A stretch of DNA of 64,000 bases, from NCBI RefSeq assembly GCF_024919295.1, contig NZ_JANWTC010000002.1:310001-374000 (forward strand). The letters are read 5' to 3'. Every line of letters starts with the position of its first letter. Within the stretch, counting starts at the first letter, position 1. Position numbers and translations under genes: made by a program. The notes beneath the pieces are model-generated. The model did no database searches, was not told the DNA's origin, and saw only the letters and a program-made list of their open reading frames with translations. This DNA is from Corynebacterium lemuris (GTDB taxonomy: Bacteria; Actinomycetota; Actinomycetes; Mycobacteriales; Mycobacteriaceae). Shown one piece after another: positions 37,310-47,620 of this stretch.

Positions 37310-39514
37310 TCAGCCGCGGTGGCGGTACCACTGCACGGAGTTGGCGGGGATCTGCAGCTCCAGGGAGTGCTCCTGGCCGTCCCAGCCGGTGTCCGTGGTG
37401 CTCACGACCTCCGGGAGTTCGTTGCCGGCTCCCTGGTACTTCGCGTCATCGGTGTTGAGCACCAGCTCCCAGTCACCGGCCCGGGGGATGCCCAGCGGGT
37501 AGCTCTGCTGGGAGGTGCCGGAGAGGTTGACCACCGCGAGCAGCGCGGAATCGTCGTTGCCCCAGCGCAGGTAGGCGAGGATGTTGTTGGCGGCATCATC
37601 GCTCTTGAGCCACTGGAAACCCCGGTAGTCGTGGTCCTGGGAGTACAGGGCGGGGGAGTCCCGGTAGATCCGGTGCATGTCACGCACCAGATTCTGGATG
37701 CCCTCGTGGTACTCGTGGCCCCAGCCCTCCAGGTTGGACCAGTCGACGGAGTGGGCCTCGTCCCATTCGCCGGTCTGGCCGAACTCCTGGCCCATGAACA
37801 GCAGCTTCTTGCCCGGGTGGGAGAACATGTAGCCGTAGAGGGCACGCAGGCCGGCAGCCTTGTTCCAGTCATCACCCGGCATGCGTCCCCACAGGGAACC
37901 CTTGCCGTGGACGACCTCGTCGTGGGAGAAGGGCAGGACGTACTTCTCGGAGTAGGCGTAGATCATCGAGAAGGTGATCTCGTTGTGGTGGTACCCGCGG
38001 TGGATCGGGTCGAGCTTGAAGTACTCGAGGGTGTCGTTCATCCAGCCCATGTTCCACTTGAGGGAGAAGCCCAGCCCGCCCTGCTCGGTGGGGGCGGTGA
38101 CCCCAGTCCAGGAGGTGGATTCCTCGGCGATGGTGAGCACACCCGGGTGCGTGCGGTGGACGGTGGCGTTCATCTCCTGGAGGAACTGCACGGCCTCGAG
38201 GTTCTCGCGGCCACCGAACTGGTTGGGCTCCCACTGACCTTCCTCGCGGGAGTAGTCGAGGTAGAGCATGGAGGCCACGGCGTCGACGCGCAGGCCGTCG
38301 ATGTGGAACTCCTCGATCCAGTACAGGGCGTTGGCGACGAGGAAGTTGCGGACCTCGTTGCGGCCGAAGTCGAAGACGTAGGTGCCCCAGTCCATCTGCT
38401 CGCCGCGGCGCCAGTCGGCGTGCTCGTAGAGGGCGGGGCCGTCGAAACGCGCCAGCGCCCAGTCATCCTTCGGGAAGTGGGCCGGGACCCAGTCCATGAG
38501 GACGCCGATGCCGCGGTTGTGGAAGGCCTCGATCAGGCCGCGCAGCTCATCCGGGCTGCCCCAGCGGGCGGTCGGGGCGTAGTAGCCGGAGACCTGGTAG
38601 CCCCAGGAACCACCGAAGGGGTGCTCGGAGACGGGCATGAGCTCCACGTGGGTGAAACCCTGTTCGGCGACGTAGTCGACCAGCTCGGTGGTCAGCTCCT
38701 TGTACCCCTTGCCGATCTTCCAGGAACCGAGGTGCACCTCGTAGATCGACATCGGCTGGTTGAGCAGGTCCGCGGAGGCGCGGTTACGCATCCACTCACC
38801 GTCGTTCCACTCGTAGCGGGAGTCCACGACGATGGAGGCGGTCTCCGGCGGGCACTGGGCAGCCTTGGCCAGCGGATCGGCCTTGTCGCGGCGGTGGCCC
38901 TCCTTGGTCTGGATGGCGAATTTGTACACCTCACCCTCGCCGATGTCCGGGATGAACAGCTCCCACACGCCGCTGGAACCCAGCGAACGCATCGGGAAGT
39001 GGCCGGCGTTCCAGCCGCAGAAGTCACCGACGACGGCCACGCCGATGGCGTTGGGTGCCCACACCGCGAAGGAGGTTCCCTTGACGGTGCCCAGGGCGGT
39101 CTCGTAGGAACGGACGTTGGCGCCGAGGACATCCCAGAGGCGCTCGTGGCGGCCCTCGGAGATCAGGTGGATGTCCAGGTTGCCCAGCGTGGGCAGGAAG
39201 GCGTATGGATCGGCGATGACGGCCTCACCGGTGTCCGGCCAGGTGACGCGCAGGCGGTAGTCCGGGGTGTAGATGTCCGGCAGTCCCAGCACCCACACAT
39301 CGTTGCCGATGGGGGTGGCCTCACGCGACTCGTTGTGGATGAGGACATCGACGCGGAGGGCACCCGGCTGGCGGGTGCGGATGACGGAGCCGCCCTGCAC
39401 GGCGTGCCAGCCGTAGAAGTCATGGGGTGCGTGATGGCTGCAGTTGTACAGCCGCTCCATGTCCGTGTCGGGGATGAGCAGATTCTGGTCGATGCCGTCG
39501 TGGGCGTCGTGCAT
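37310..39514 (-). CDS. glgB: 1,4-alpha-glucan branching enzyme GlgB
   Basis: This 734-residue GH13 enzyme makes alpha-1,6 branches in glycogen. There is an N-terminal extra beta domain, then a CBM48 domain (GTSFAVWAPNAIGVAVVGDF near 150). The catalytic barrel has FHIDGLRVDAVASMLYLDYS (nucleophile Asp, near 410), TIAEESTSW (acid Glu, near 465) and FSHDEVVHGKGSL (near 530). The C-terminal beta domain follows. It lies downstream of glgE in the same direction with a hairpin between; the two act together in the GlgE glycogen pathway. Confidence 0.96.
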   Translation of the reverse strand: MHDAHDGIDQNLLIPDTDMERLYNCSHHAPHDFYGWHAVQGGSVIRTRQPGALRVDVLIHNESREATPIGNDVWVLGLPDIYTPDYRLRVTWPDTGEAVIADPYAFLPTLGNLDIHLISEGRHERLWDVLGANVRSYETALGTVKGTSFAVWAPNAIGVAVVGDFCGWNAGHFPMRSLGSSGVWELFIPDIGEGEVYKFAIQTKEGHRRDKADPLAKAAQCPPETASIVVDSRYEWNDGEWMRNRASADLLNQPMSIYEVHLGSWKIGKGYKELTTELVDYVAEQGFTHVELMPVSEHPFGGSWGYQVSGYYAPTARWGSPDELRGLIEAFHNRGIGVLMDWVPAHFPKDDWALARFDGPALYEHADWRRGEQMDWGTYVFDFGRNEVRNFLVANALYWIEEFHIDGLRVDAVASMLYLDYSREEGQWEPNQFGGRENLEAVQFLQEMNATVHRTHPGVLTIAEESTSWTGVTAPTEQGGLGFSLKWNMGWMNDTLEYFKLDPIHRGYHHNEITFSMIYAYSEKYVLPFSHDEVVHGKGSLWGRMPGDDWNKAAGLRALYGYMFSHPGKKLLFMGQEFGQTGEWDEAHSVDWSNLEGWGHEYHEGIQNLVRDMHRIYRDSPALYSQDHDYRGFQWLKSDDAANNILAYLRWGNDDSALLAVVNLSGTSQQSYPLGIPRAGDWELVLNTDDAKYQGAGNELPEVVSTTDTGWDGQEHSLELQIPANSVQWYRHRG

Positions 39515-39573
39515 GGCTGGACCTCACAGGGGGAAGGTGAATGCGGTTGATGCGTTTTTGTCAGGGGGAGTTG

Positions 39574-39620
39574 CTCCGCCCGGTCACGTTCCTGACGCTA
39601 CAGGAACGGGTCGGGCGGAG
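39574..39620 (-). terminator. Intercistronic hairpin between glgE and glgB
   Basis: Arms 39574-39594 and 39601-39620 pair over most of their length, with a small internal mismatch, around ACGCTA. It sits just after the glgE stop. Without a U run in the leftward transcript it may attenuate or protect mRNA rather than terminate fully. Confidence 0.5.
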
Positions 39621-39629
39621 GCGGCCGGA

Positions 39630-41648
39630 TCAGGCCCGGTAGTCGGTGACCTGGCGCCAGGAGAGCGGCTCCCGCCGGTCGGCCGGGACGTTCGGCAGGA
39701 TGAGCACATGGGCGACGTCGACCTCGGGCACCAGCTGCACGAAATTGCTCTGGTGCCAGGTCCAGGTGGCGCCGGTGATGGCGTCGTGGACGGGGAAGCT
39801 GGCACCGGGGTGCTGGCCGAGGGCCTTCAGGTCCAGATGCACGGTGCCGGCCTGCGTGTGATGCGGGTCGAGGTTGACCACCATGAGGACGATGTTGCCG
39901 GTGACCGGGTCGAGCTTGGAGTAGGCCAGGATCTGGTCGTTGTCCACCTCATGGAAGTGCAGGTTGCGCAGCTGCTGGAGCGCGGGGTTCTCCCGGCGGA
40001 TGTGGTTGAGCAGGGCGAGGTAGGGCTCGAGGGAGTTCCCGGCGGCGCGGGCCGCCTCGAAGTCGCGGGGCCGTAGCTCGTACTTCTCGGAGTCGAGGTA
40101 CTCCTCGGAACCCTTCTTGACGGGGACGTGCTCGTAGAGCTCATAACCGGAGTAGACACCCCACAGCGGGGACATCGTCGCGGCGAGGGTGGCCCGGATG
40201 GCGAACACGGCGGGCCCGCCGACCTGCAGGGACTCGTGGAGGATGTCGGGGGTGTTGACGAAGAGGTTCGGGCGGGAGTAGTCCGCGGCGTCGCGGATCT
40301 CGGAGGCGAACTCGGTCAGCTCGTGCTTGCTCGTCTTCCAGGTGAAGTAGGTGTAGGACTGTGAGAAGCCCAGCTTGGCCAGCCCGTAGAGGCGCGGGGC
40401 GCGGGTGAAGGCCTCGGCGAGGAAGATGACGTCCGGGTCGGTCTCGTGGATCCGGGCGATGAGCCACTGCCAGAAGTTGGCGGGTTTGGTGTGCGGGTTG
40501 TCCACCCGGAAGGTCCGTACACCCAGATCGACCCAGTACTTGACCACGCGGTGGACCTCGTCGTAGATCGCGGTGGGGTTGTTGTCGAAGTTGATGGGGT
40601 AGATGTCCTGGTACTTCTTCGGCGGGTTCTCGGCGTAGGCGATGGTGCCGTCGGCGAGCTCGGTGAAGAAGTCACGGTGGTCGGTGGCCCAGGGGTGGTC
40701 CGGGGCGGCCTGCAGCGCCAGGTCGAGCGCGATCTCCAGGCCGAGTTCCTCCGCGCGGGCCAGCAGCGCCTGGAAATCCGCGACGGTGCCCAGCTCCGGG
40801 TGGACCGCGTCGTGGCCGCCGTCCTTCGAACCGATGGCCCAGGGGGAGCCGACGTCGCCCGGCTCGGGGGTGAGGGTGTTGTTGCGGCCCTTGCGGTTGA
40901 CCTCGCCGACGGGGTGGATCGGGGGGAAGTAGACGGTGTCGAAACCCATGGCGGCGACCCGCTCGAGTGCCTTCGCGGTGGTGGCGAAGGTGCCGTGGAC
41001 CGGGCGGCCCTCCTGGTCCCGTCCGCCGGTGGAGCGCGGGAAGAGTTCGTACCAGGAGTTGAACAGGGCGTCGCGGCGCTCCACCTTGACCTCGCAGATC
41101 GGGCCGTGGGTGAGCAGGTCGCGCAGCGGGTGGTCGTGCAGCACGGCGGTGACGACCTCGGACATCGCGATGCGGACGCGGTCGGTGACGTCGCCGTCGG
41201 TGCGGCGCAGGGCGCTCGCGGCGTCGACAAGCACGCCGGAGACGGAGTCCGGGGCCTGGGCCGCGGCGCGGTCGAAGAGCGCCGCGCCGTGGGCGAGGTC
41301 ATTGGCCAGCTCGGCGGCGGACTGCCCGGCGTCCATCTTCTTGGTCACCGCGTTGCGCCAGGTGGCGAACGCATCCGACCAGGCGTCCACCCGGAAGGTC
41401 CACACGCCGGGGGTGTCCGGCACGAAGACCCCGTGGACACGGTCCTGGTTGTGCGGGTCCGTGGTCATGTGGAGACCCACTGTCTCCCCACCTGGCGGGG
41501 TGACATTCAGGGTCGCGGCGATGGCGTCATGTCCTTCGCGCCAGGCCAGCGCGGTGACCGGCAGGACCTCGCCCACCACGGCCTTGGCGGGGAATAGTCG
41601 CCCGGAGATCTGCGGGCGGACGTCATCAATACCGAGTCGACCTGTCAT
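39630..41648 (-). CDS. glgE: Alpha-1,4-glucan:maltose-1-phosphate maltosyltransferase GlgE
   Basis: This 672-residue GH13_3 enzyme extends glucan with maltose-1-phosphate. The N-terminal beta and helical domains cover about 1-200. The barrel contains TVYFPPIHPVGEVNRKGRNN near 245, the nucleophile in VRTFRVDNPHTKPANFW near 385 and the acid Glu in VIFLAEAFTR near 415. I start at ATG 41648 (MTGRLGIDD) because AAGGTGA lies 5 bases upstream. An ATG at 41666 adding MSKVKH is possible, with a TAATTC -10 at leaderless distance. Partner GlgB is downstream. Confidence 0.94.
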   Translation of the reverse strand: MTGRLGIDDVRPQISGRLFPAKAVVGEVLPVTALAWREGHDAIAATLNVTPPGGETVGLHMTTDPHNQDRVHGVFVPDTPGVWTFRVDAWSDAFATWRNAVTKKMDAGQSAAELANDLAHGAALFDRAAAQAPDSVSGVLVDAASALRRTDGDVTDRVRIAMSEVVTAVLHDHPLRDLLTHGPICEVKVERRDALFNSWYELFPRSTGGRDQEGRPVHGTFATTAKALERVAAMGFDTVYFPPIHPVGEVNRKGRNNTLTPEPGDVGSPWAIGSKDGGHDAVHPELGTVADFQALLARAEELGLEIALDLALQAAPDHPWATDHRDFFTELADGTIAYAENPPKKYQDIYPINFDNNPTAIYDEVHRVVKYWVDLGVRTFRVDNPHTKPANFWQWLIARIHETDPDVIFLAEAFTRAPRLYGLAKLGFSQSYTYFTWKTSKHELTEFASEIRDAADYSRPNLFVNTPDILHESLQVGGPAVFAIRATLAATMSPLWGVYSGYELYEHVPVKKGSEEYLDSEKYELRPRDFEAARAAGNSLEPYLALLNHIRRENPALQQLRNLHFHEVDNDQILAYSKLDPVTGNIVLMVVNLDPHHTQAGTVHLDLKALGQHPGASFPVHDAITGATWTWHQSNFVQLVPEVDVAHVLILPNVPADRREPLSWRQVTDYRA

Positions 41649-41748
41649 GTGTTTCACCTTCGACATAGGGGTTGGAATTACCCTGACGAGCCTAGTGCAG
41701 CTGTGTCAGTTCCACAGGGGGCGCGGCTAATCGGCCACAATGGGGGAT

Positions 41749-42582
41749 GTGACTGACTTCAATGACGAGACCAACGAGGACCTCCTGCTCGATTTCCGTG
41801 ACGTGACCTTCCGGCGTGGGGGACGGGACCTCGTTGGCCCCGTCACCTGGCAGGTCGAACTCGATGAGCGGTGGGTGATCATCGGCCCCAACGGCGCGGG
41901 AAAGACCACCCTCATCCGCATGGCCGCCGCCGAGGAGTTCCCCAGCACCGGCCGGGCCTTCGTCATGGGGGAGCAGCTGGGACGCACCGACATGCGGGAC
42001 CTGCGCTCCATGATCGGTGTCTCCTCTGCCGCGCTGGGCAACCGCATCCCCGACAACGAGACCGTGGGGGATCTCGTCGTCTCCGCCGGTTATGCCGTGC
42101 TCGGCCGCTGGCGCGAGGAGTACGAGGCGATCGACTTCGAGCAGGCCCACGAGATCCTCGACCTGGTCGGCGCGTACCACCTCATCGACCGCACCTGGGG
42201 CACCCTCTCCGAGGGGGAACGCAAGCGTGTCCTCGTCGCGCGTGCCCTGATGACCAACCCGGAGCTGCTCATCCTGGATGAGCCGGGCGCCGGCATGGAT
42301 CTCGGCGGCCGGGAGGACCTCGTCGGTTATCTCGGGGATCTGGCCCTGGATCCGGATGCCCCCGCCATCGTCATGATCACCCACCACGTGGAGGAGATCC
42401 CTTTCGGCTTCACCCACGCCATGCTTCTCGACGAGGGCAAGGTGGTCGCCCAGGGACTCATCGACAATGTCCTGACCAGCGAGAACCTCTCCACGACCTT
42501 CCACCAGCCCATCGAGGTCTCCCGCATCGGCGAACGCTACTTCGCCCGCCGGACGCGCCGCCCCGGCACCCACCGCCGCTGA
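41749..42582 (+). CDS. Stand-alone ABC transporter ATP-binding protein
   Basis: This ATPase of about 277 residues has Walker A IIGPNGAGKTTLIRM, signature TLSEGERKRVLVAR, Walker B LLILDEPGAGMDL and the switch histidine in MITHHVEEI. No permease or binding protein is adjacent, so its transport partner is unknown or it serves another purpose; it resembles the ModF/PhoU-side ATPases that act alone. Start choice: GTG 41749 lies 7 bases after CACAAT, a leaderless arrangement; an ATG at 41740 would overlap that -10. Confidence 0.83.
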   Translation: MTDFNDETNEDLLLDFRDVTFRRGGRDLVGPVTWQVELDERWVIIGPNGAGKTTLIRMAAAEEFPSTGRAFVMGEQLGRTDMRDLRSMIGVSSAALGNRIPDNETVGDLVVSAGYAVLGRWREEYEAIDFEQAHEILDLVGAYHLIDRTWGTLSEGERKRVLVARALMTNPELLILDEPGAGMDLGGREDLVGYLGDLALDPDAPAIVMITHHVEEIPFGFTHAMLLDEGKVVAQGLIDNVLTSENLSTTFHQPIEVSRIGERYFARRTRRPGTHRR

Positions 42583-42644
42583 GTGGGGCCTAGACTATCG
42601 GTGTAAGAGGTCCGACCAGAGTGAACTGTGGAGGTGAATCGGCC

Positions 42645-43454
42645 GTGACCCAACGTCAGGCGCCCACCGGCTATGGCCAGGCCCGCCTGTCCACCACGGT
42701 CATCCTGGTCCGGGATTCCGGGGAGGGACTGCAGGTGTGGGCCCAGGAACGGGTCTCCACGATGCGCAACTATCCCGGCATGACCGTCTTCCCGGGTGGG
42801 GGAGTGGACCAGCGTGACCTGCCCGTCGGGGACACCTCCGCGCTGTGGACCGGCGAACCCGTCGAGGATTTCGCCGTCCGGCTGGGCCTGAGCCCCGAGC
42901 AGACCCACGCCGTCGTCTTCGCCGCAGTCCGCGAACTCTTCGAGGAGACCGGCACCCTGCTGGCCTACCACGCGGACGGTTCAACGATCGCCGATGTCAC
43001 GCCCTACCACCGGGACCGCGTCGACCTCATCTCCCACCGCATCTCTCTGACGGAGATGCTCACCGGGCGTGACCTGCGGGTCTGCACCCACGGCCTGCGC
43101 CCCTGGGCCCGGTGGGTGGGCGGGTGGAAGGACCTCCACTGGTTCGACACCATCTCCTTCGTCGCCGTCGCCCCGGAAGGGCAGTCACCCGACGGCGACA
43201 CCTCCGAGGCCGACGACGCAGGCTGGTTCTCCCCGCAGCTGCTTCTCGACGGCTGGCGGCACGGCCTCGTCCGCCTCGCCATCCCCACCTGGGCCCAGTT
43301 GTCCTTCCTCGCCCAGTTCCCCACCACGGCGCAGGCCCTGGCCGCCGCCGACGCCGCGGACCTCAGCCCTGTCGTCGGCGACCCGGTCGATGACCCGCGC
43401 TACGCCGAATACTTCAACGCCGCCTGGGTCGACCGGATCCGCCCGACACGCTGA
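42645..43454 (+). CDS. NUDIX hydrolase family protein
   Basis: This 269-residue protein has the NUDIX helix in AAVRELFEETGTLLAY near residue 90 after GGGVDQRDL, with an insert of about 40 residues between the box glycine and the glutamate helix, as in the larger NUDT7/19-like members. It should hydrolyse a nucleoside diphosphate derivative or CoA; the substrate is not readable. GTG 42645 has GGAGGTGA upstream; an earlier in-frame GTG at 42621 lies before that ribosome site. The stop overlaps the next ATG (TGATG). Confidence 0.82.
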   Translation: MTQRQAPTGYGQARLSTTVILVRDSGEGLQVWAQERVSTMRNYPGMTVFPGGGVDQRDLPVGDTSALWTGEPVEDFAVRLGLSPEQTHAVVFAAVRELFEETGTLLAYHADGSTIADVTPYHRDRVDLISHRISLTEMLTGRDLRVCTHGLRPWARWVGGWKDLHWFDTISFVAVAPEGQSPDGDTSEADDAGWFSPQLLLDGWRHGLVRLAIPTWAQLSFLAQFPTTAQALAAADAADLSPVVGDPVDDPRYAEYFNAAWVDRIRPTR

Positions 43455-44623
43455 TGGCCTACACACGCGACGAGGTCGCCTTCCTGGCGGCCCACACGCA
43501 GGAGATCGCCGAGGCCACCACAGACCTCCCGCTCACCCGGAAGAGCCTGCTCGCCGACACCGCCGCCCTGCGTCAACGCTTCGGGGAGCATGGCCGCGCG
43601 GTGACAGAACTCGCGCAGGCCCGCCGCTCGGCGGTGACGAACGGGAAATTCCCCGCCGACTGGCTCACCGACCTCGACGCCGCCCAGCAGGCCACCCCGC
43701 AGGTCGTGGCCGCCGAACGTGCCGCCCGTCTGCGCCGCACCCTCGGACCGGACACCCTGGTCCATGACGTGACCTGCTCGGTGGGCACGGAGGGGGCGTC
43801 GACAGTCGCGGAAGGCCTGGGGTACCTGGGCAGCGACCTCGACCACACCCGCCTGCTCATGGCGCGCCACAACCTCGGCCCCGCCGCCTGGCTCGTGCGC
43901 GCCGACGCCACCGCCCCGGTGAGCAGCGGGGCCGACGTTGTCGTCGCCGACCCCGCGCGCCGGGCCGGGGGACGGCGCATCACCCGGCCCGACCAGCTGC
44001 TGCCGCCGCTGCCGGACCTGTTGGCCGCCTGGCCGGGTAAGGAGCTGGCGGTCAAATGCGCCCCGGGCCTGGATTTCTCGGACTGGGAGGGGCTGGTCAG
44101 CCTGGTCAGCGTCGACGGCGGTGTGAAGGAGGCCTGCCTCTACACTCCGGGACTGGCGGAGGGGGTCAGCCGGGAGGCGGTCGTCATCTCCGGCGGGAAG
44201 ACCGATCGGATCACGGATTCTGAACCGGACGGTACTGATGCGGGTGAACCGGGCCGTTTCCTCATCGACCCGGACGGCGCGGTCGTGCGCGCCGGACTGG
44301 TGCGCCACTACGCCCACCGGGAGGGGCTGTGGATGCTCGATGAGCGCATCGCCTATCTGACCGGGGACGTGATCCCGGCGGGCCGCACCGGCTTCGAGAT
44401 CCGCGAGATCGTGCCGCTGAAGAAGCTCAGGGCTGCCCTGAACAGCCATGATGCCGGTGCCCTGGAGATCCTCGTGCGCGGGGTGGATGTTGATCCGGAT
44501 GCCCTGCGCAGGAAGCTGAAGCTGAAGGGGAAGGCGGCGATGGCGGTGGTGTGCACCCGGATCGGCACCCAGGGTGTGGCCCTGATCTGCGGCCCCCGGC
44601 AGGCCATGGAGCCCGGAAACTAA
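43454..44623 (+). CDS. THUMP-like domain, SAM-dependent methyltransferase-like protein
   Basis: This 389-residue protein has helices at the N-terminus (1-95), then a Rossmann-type methyltransferase core with VHDVTCSVGTEGASTVAEG near 100, GSDLDHTRLLMARHN near 125 and VVVADPARRAGGRR near 160. The C-terminal THUMP-like region contains EIREIVPLKKLRAALN. The VADPARR replaces the NPPY expected of N-methyltransferases, so activity is uncertain; an RNA modification role is inferred from the THUMP-like part. It is translationally coupled to the NUDIX gene by a one-base overlap. Confidence 0.78.
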   Translation: MAYTRDEVAFLAAHTQEIAEATTDLPLTRKSLLADTAALRQRFGEHGRAVTELAQARRSAVTNGKFPADWLTDLDAAQQATPQVVAAERAARLRRTLGPDTLVHDVTCSVGTEGASTVAEGLGYLGSDLDHTRLLMARHNLGPAAWLVRADATAPVSSGADVVVADPARRAGGRRITRPDQLLPPLPDLLAAWPGKELAVKCAPGLDFSDWEGLVSLVSVDGGVKEACLYTPGLAEGVSREAVVISGGKTDRITDSEPDGTDAGEPGRFLIDPDGAVVRAGLVRHYAHREGLWMLDERIAYLTGDVIPAGRTGFEIREIVPLKKLRAALNSHDAGALEILVRGVDVDPDALRRKLKLKGKAAMAVVCTRIGTQGVALICGPRQAMEPGN

Positions 44624-44703
44624 GTGTTGCCTGACCGGGCTGACAACGCCTTAGAGTAGACTTTCTGCAGAATTCCCCCAACCCCGTCGAAAGGTGACTG
44701 CCG

Positions 44704-45501
44704 ATGCCCGCCATCGTGGTACTCGTCAAGCATGTTCCGGACACCTGGTCCCAGAAGGCCCTCGAGGCCGACAACACACTGGACCGGGTCAACGTTGATT
44801 CCGTCATCGACGAAATCAACGAGTTCGCCATGGAGCAGGCACTCCAGCTGCGGGACGACAACCCGGACGCCGGTTACCGCGTCATCGCCCTGACCGTCGG
44901 TGCAGCCGGCGCCGACGAGACCCTGCGCAAGGCCCTGGCCATGGGCGCGGACGACGCCGTCCACATCCTCGACGACGCCATCGCCGGTTCCGACCTGCTG
45001 GGCACCACCTGGGTGCTCACCAACGCCATCAACACCGTCGGGGACGTGGCACTCATCGTCGCGGGGAACGCCTCCTCCGACGGCGCGATGGGTGCCCTGC
45101 CGGGCATCCTGGCCGAGTACCGCCAGGTCCCGGCCCTGACCAACGTGCGTTCTGTGGCGCTCCAGGGCCAGACCATCGCCGCTGTCCGTGAGACCGCTGA
45201 GGGCCGTTTCGAGCTCTCCGCGCAGCTGCCGGCGATCGTCTCCGTCACCGACAAGGCGCCGAAACCGCGTTTCCCCAACTTCAAGGGGCTGATGGCCGCA
45301 AAGAAGCACGACGTGACCGTCCTGGACCTGGCCGCCATCGGTGTGGCCCCCGAACAGGTCGGTCTGGCGCATGCCGCCACCGCCGTGACCGCAGCGAACA
45401 CCCGCCCCGCCCGCGGGTCCGGCGACGTGATCAACGGCTCTGACGGGACCGCCGCCGCGGGCACCGTCGCGGAGTTCCTCGCCGCCGAGAAGTTCCTCTG
45501 A
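44704..45501 (+). CDS. etfB: Electron transfer flavoprotein subunit beta
   Basis: This 265-residue FixA/EtfB protein binds AMP structurally and, with EtfA, carries electrons from acyl-CoA dehydrogenases to the membrane. The family signature is seen in VDSVIDEINEFAMEQALQL near residue 38 and VIALTVGAAGADETLRKALA near residue 60. The ATG is about 6 bases after GAAAGG. A TAGACT at 44657-44662 is a plausible -10. The next gene, etfA, follows after 31 bases. Confidence 0.94.
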   Translation: MPAIVVLVKHVPDTWSQKALEADNTLDRVNVDSVIDEINEFAMEQALQLRDDNPDAGYRVIALTVGAAGADETLRKALAMGADDAVHILDDAIAGSDLLGTTWVLTNAINTVGDVALIVAGNASSDGAMGALPGILAEYRQVPALTNVRSVALQGQTIAAVRETAEGRFELSAQLPAIVSVTDKAPKPRFPNFKGLMAAKKHDVTVLDLAAIGVAPEQVGLAHAATAVTAANTRPARGSGDVINGSDGTAAAGTVAEFLAAEKFL

Positions 45502-45532
45502 TCCACTCGACCCCCTGTTAGGAAAGCACCAC

Positions 45533-46483
45533 ATGTCCACTGTCTATGTCCTGGTCGAGCACAACGGTTCCGAGCTCGCCGCCACCACCGCCGAACTGAT
45601 CACCGCCGCCCGCCCGCTGGGTGAGGTCGCCGCCGTGGTCGTCGGCACCCCGGGTGTCACCCAGCAGCTCGCCCCCGCTCTCGCGGAGCTCGGGGCCGCG
45701 ACCGTCGTCGCCGCTGAGTCCGCCGATGCCGACCAGCGCCTCGTGCTGCCCAAGGTCGACGCCCTGGCCACGCTGGCCGCCACCAACCCGGGCCCCATCG
45801 TCATCTCCGCCGGGGTCTCCGGCAACGAGGTCGCCGGCCGCCTGGCCGCCCGCCTGGCCTCCGGCGTGCTCTGCGATGTGGTGGGCATCAACGCCGACCG
45901 CACTGCCGCCCAGTCCGTCTTCGGTGACCAGATCCAGGTTTCCGCTGCCGTCGGCGGTGCCAGCCCGATCTACACCCTGCGCCCCGGTGTCATCGATCCC
46001 GCTCCGGTGGCCGCTGCGGGCACCGTCACCTCCGTGGCCCTGCCGGCCGCCACCGTCAAGGACGTCACCGTCACCGGATTCACCCCGGCCCAGCGCGGTT
46101 CCCGCCCGGACCTGCCTGCGGCCAAGGTCGTGGTGGCGGTCGGGCGCGGCATCGGTTCGGCCGAGGGGATGGCCCTGGCCGAGCAGCTCGCCGACGCACT
46201 CGGCGGTGCGGTGGGTGTCACCCGCGACATCGTCGACCTGGGCTACTACGACGGCGCCTACCAGGTGGGGCAGACCGGTGTCACCGTCTCCCCGGACCTC
46301 TACATCGGCCTGGGTGTCTCCGGTGCCATCCAGCACACCTCCGGCATGCAGACCGCGAAGAAGATCGTCGTGGTCAACAATGACGAGGATGCCCCGATCT
46401 TCCAGATCGCCGACCTCGGTGTGGTCGGTGACCTCTTCGACGTCGTCCCGGCGCTCATCGACGAGATCAACCAGCGCCAGTAG
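45533..46483 (+). CDS. etfA: Electron transfer flavoprotein subunit alpha
   Basis: This 316-residue FixB/EtfA subunit holds FAD. The C-terminal FAD-binding signature is [20 protein letters not shown] near residue 255, followed by [23 protein letters not shown]. The N-terminal domain matches EtfB in fold. It lies between etfB and a cysteine desulfurase whose ATG directly follows the etfA TAG, the order seen across Mycobacteriales. Confidence 0.95.
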   Translation: MSTVYVLVEHNGSELAATTAELITAARPLGEVAAVVVGTPGVTQQLAPALAELGAATVVAAESADADQRLVLPKVDALATLAATNPGPIVISAGVSGNEVAGRLAARLASGVLCDVVGINADRTAAQSVFGDQIQVSAAVGGASPIYTLRPGVIDPAPVAAAGTVTSVALPAATVKDVTVTGFTPAQRGSRPDLPAAKVVVAVGRGIGSAEGMALAEQLADALGGAVGVTRDIVDLGYYDGAYQVGQTGVTVSPDLYIGLGVSGAIQHTSGMQTAKKIVVVNNDEDAPIFQIADLGVVGDLFDVVPALIDEINQRQ

Positions 46484-47608
46484 ATGCAGCACGCCCGCCG
46501 GTACCTCGACCATGCGGCGACCACCCCGATGCGTCAGGTCGCCATCGACGCCTGGGTTGAGCACGCCGGCGCGCTCAACCCCGGTGGGCAGTACGGCTCC
46601 GGCCGTGCCGCCCGCCGGGTGCTTGATGACGCCCGCGAGCTCATCGCCCGCCTCCTCGGTGCCGACCCGGTGGAGGTCGTCTTCACCGCCTCCGGCACGG
46701 AGGCCGACAACCTCGCGGTGACGGGTCTGTACCGGGCCTCGGAGCTGGAGCGCATCGTCTCCACCCCGATCGAGCACCCGGCGGTACTTGAACCGGTCAA
46801 GGCCCTTGGTACGGCCGCTGAGCTGCTGCCGGTGGGCCCGGACGGTCGCGTCTCGGATCTGTCCGCCCTGGACACCCCCGCCGCGGTCGCGTGCTGCATG
46901 TGGGCCAACAACGAGACCGGCGCGATCCAGCCGATCGATGAGGTCATCGCCCGCGCCTGCGCCGCCGGCACGCCGGTGCATGTCGACGCGGTGCAGGTCG
47001 TCGGTCATCTGCCGGTGGATTTCCGTACCCTCGGTGCCACCACGCTGGCGGCCAGCGCCCATAAATTCGGTGGTCCGCGCAGCTCCGGCCTGCTGCTGGC
47101 CCGGCGTTCCCCGGCGCCGGCCCCGGTATTGCACGGCGGGGGTCAGGAGCGGGGTATCCGCCCGGGCACCCTCGACGTCGCCACGGCCGCCGCCACCGCC
47201 GCCGCGCTGGCGGAGGCGGTGGGGGAGATCTCCGAGGAGACCACGCGTCTGGCGGCTCTGCGCGACACCCTGCGCGCAGGGATCCTCGCCCGCGTCGACG
47301 ATGTCCTGGTCCACACCATGGAGCCTGCCCTGCCCGGACACCTGCACCTGTCCTTCCCCGGCGCGGAGGGCGACAGCCTGATCATGCTTCTCGACGCCGC
47401 CGGCATCGAGGCCTCCACCGGCTCCGCCTGCGCCAGCGGTGTCAACCGTGCCAGCCACGTGCTGCTGGCCCAGGGTGTGGGCGAGCGGGACGCCCGCGGG
47501 GCGGTGCGGTTCACCCTCGGCCACACCAGTACGGGGGAGGACGTGGAAGCCGTCCTGGCGGTGATCGCCGAGGTGGTGGCGAGGGCACGCGCCGCCGGCA
47601 TGGCGTGA
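46484..47608 (+). CDS. Cysteine desulfurase (NifS/IscS family)
   Basis: This 374-residue PLP enzyme takes sulfur from cysteine. The N-terminus is [10 protein letters not shown]. The PLP lysine lies in [14 protein letters not shown] near residue 195, and the active cysteine lies in [20 protein letters not shown] near residue 310. It abuts etfA without a gap. The likely sulfur acceptor pathway includes MnmA tRNA thiolation at 51005; in many relatives these genes are adjacent, here six genes intervene. Confidence 0.93.
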   Translation: MQHARRYLDHAATTPMRQVAIDAWVEHAGALNPGGQYGSGRAARRVLDDARELIARLLGADPVEVVFTASGTEADNLAVTGLYRASELERIVSTPIEHPAVLEPVKALGTAAELLPVGPDGRVSDLSALDTPAAVACCMWANNETGAIQPIDEVIARACAAGTPVHVDAVQVVGHLPVDFRTLGATTLAASAHKFGGPRSSGLLLARRSPAPAPVLHGGGQERGIRPGTLDVATAAATAAALAEAVGEISEETTRLAALRDTLRAGILARVDDVLVHTMEPALPGHLHLSFPGAEGDSLIMLLDAAGIEASTGSACASGVNRASHVLLAQGVGERDARGAVRFTLGHTSTGEDVEAVLAVIAEVVARARAAGMA

Positions 47609-47620
47609 CAGGAGTTTCTC

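Noticed and set aside
37319..39550. A 743-codon plus-strand open frame
   Set aside because: Antisense to glgB, with repetitive Val/Gly/Leu/Asp composition and no domain.
45518..47524. A 668-codon minus-strand open frame
   Set aside because: Antisense to etfA and the cysteine desulfurase, Gly/Asp/Val-rich composition, no recognisable motif.
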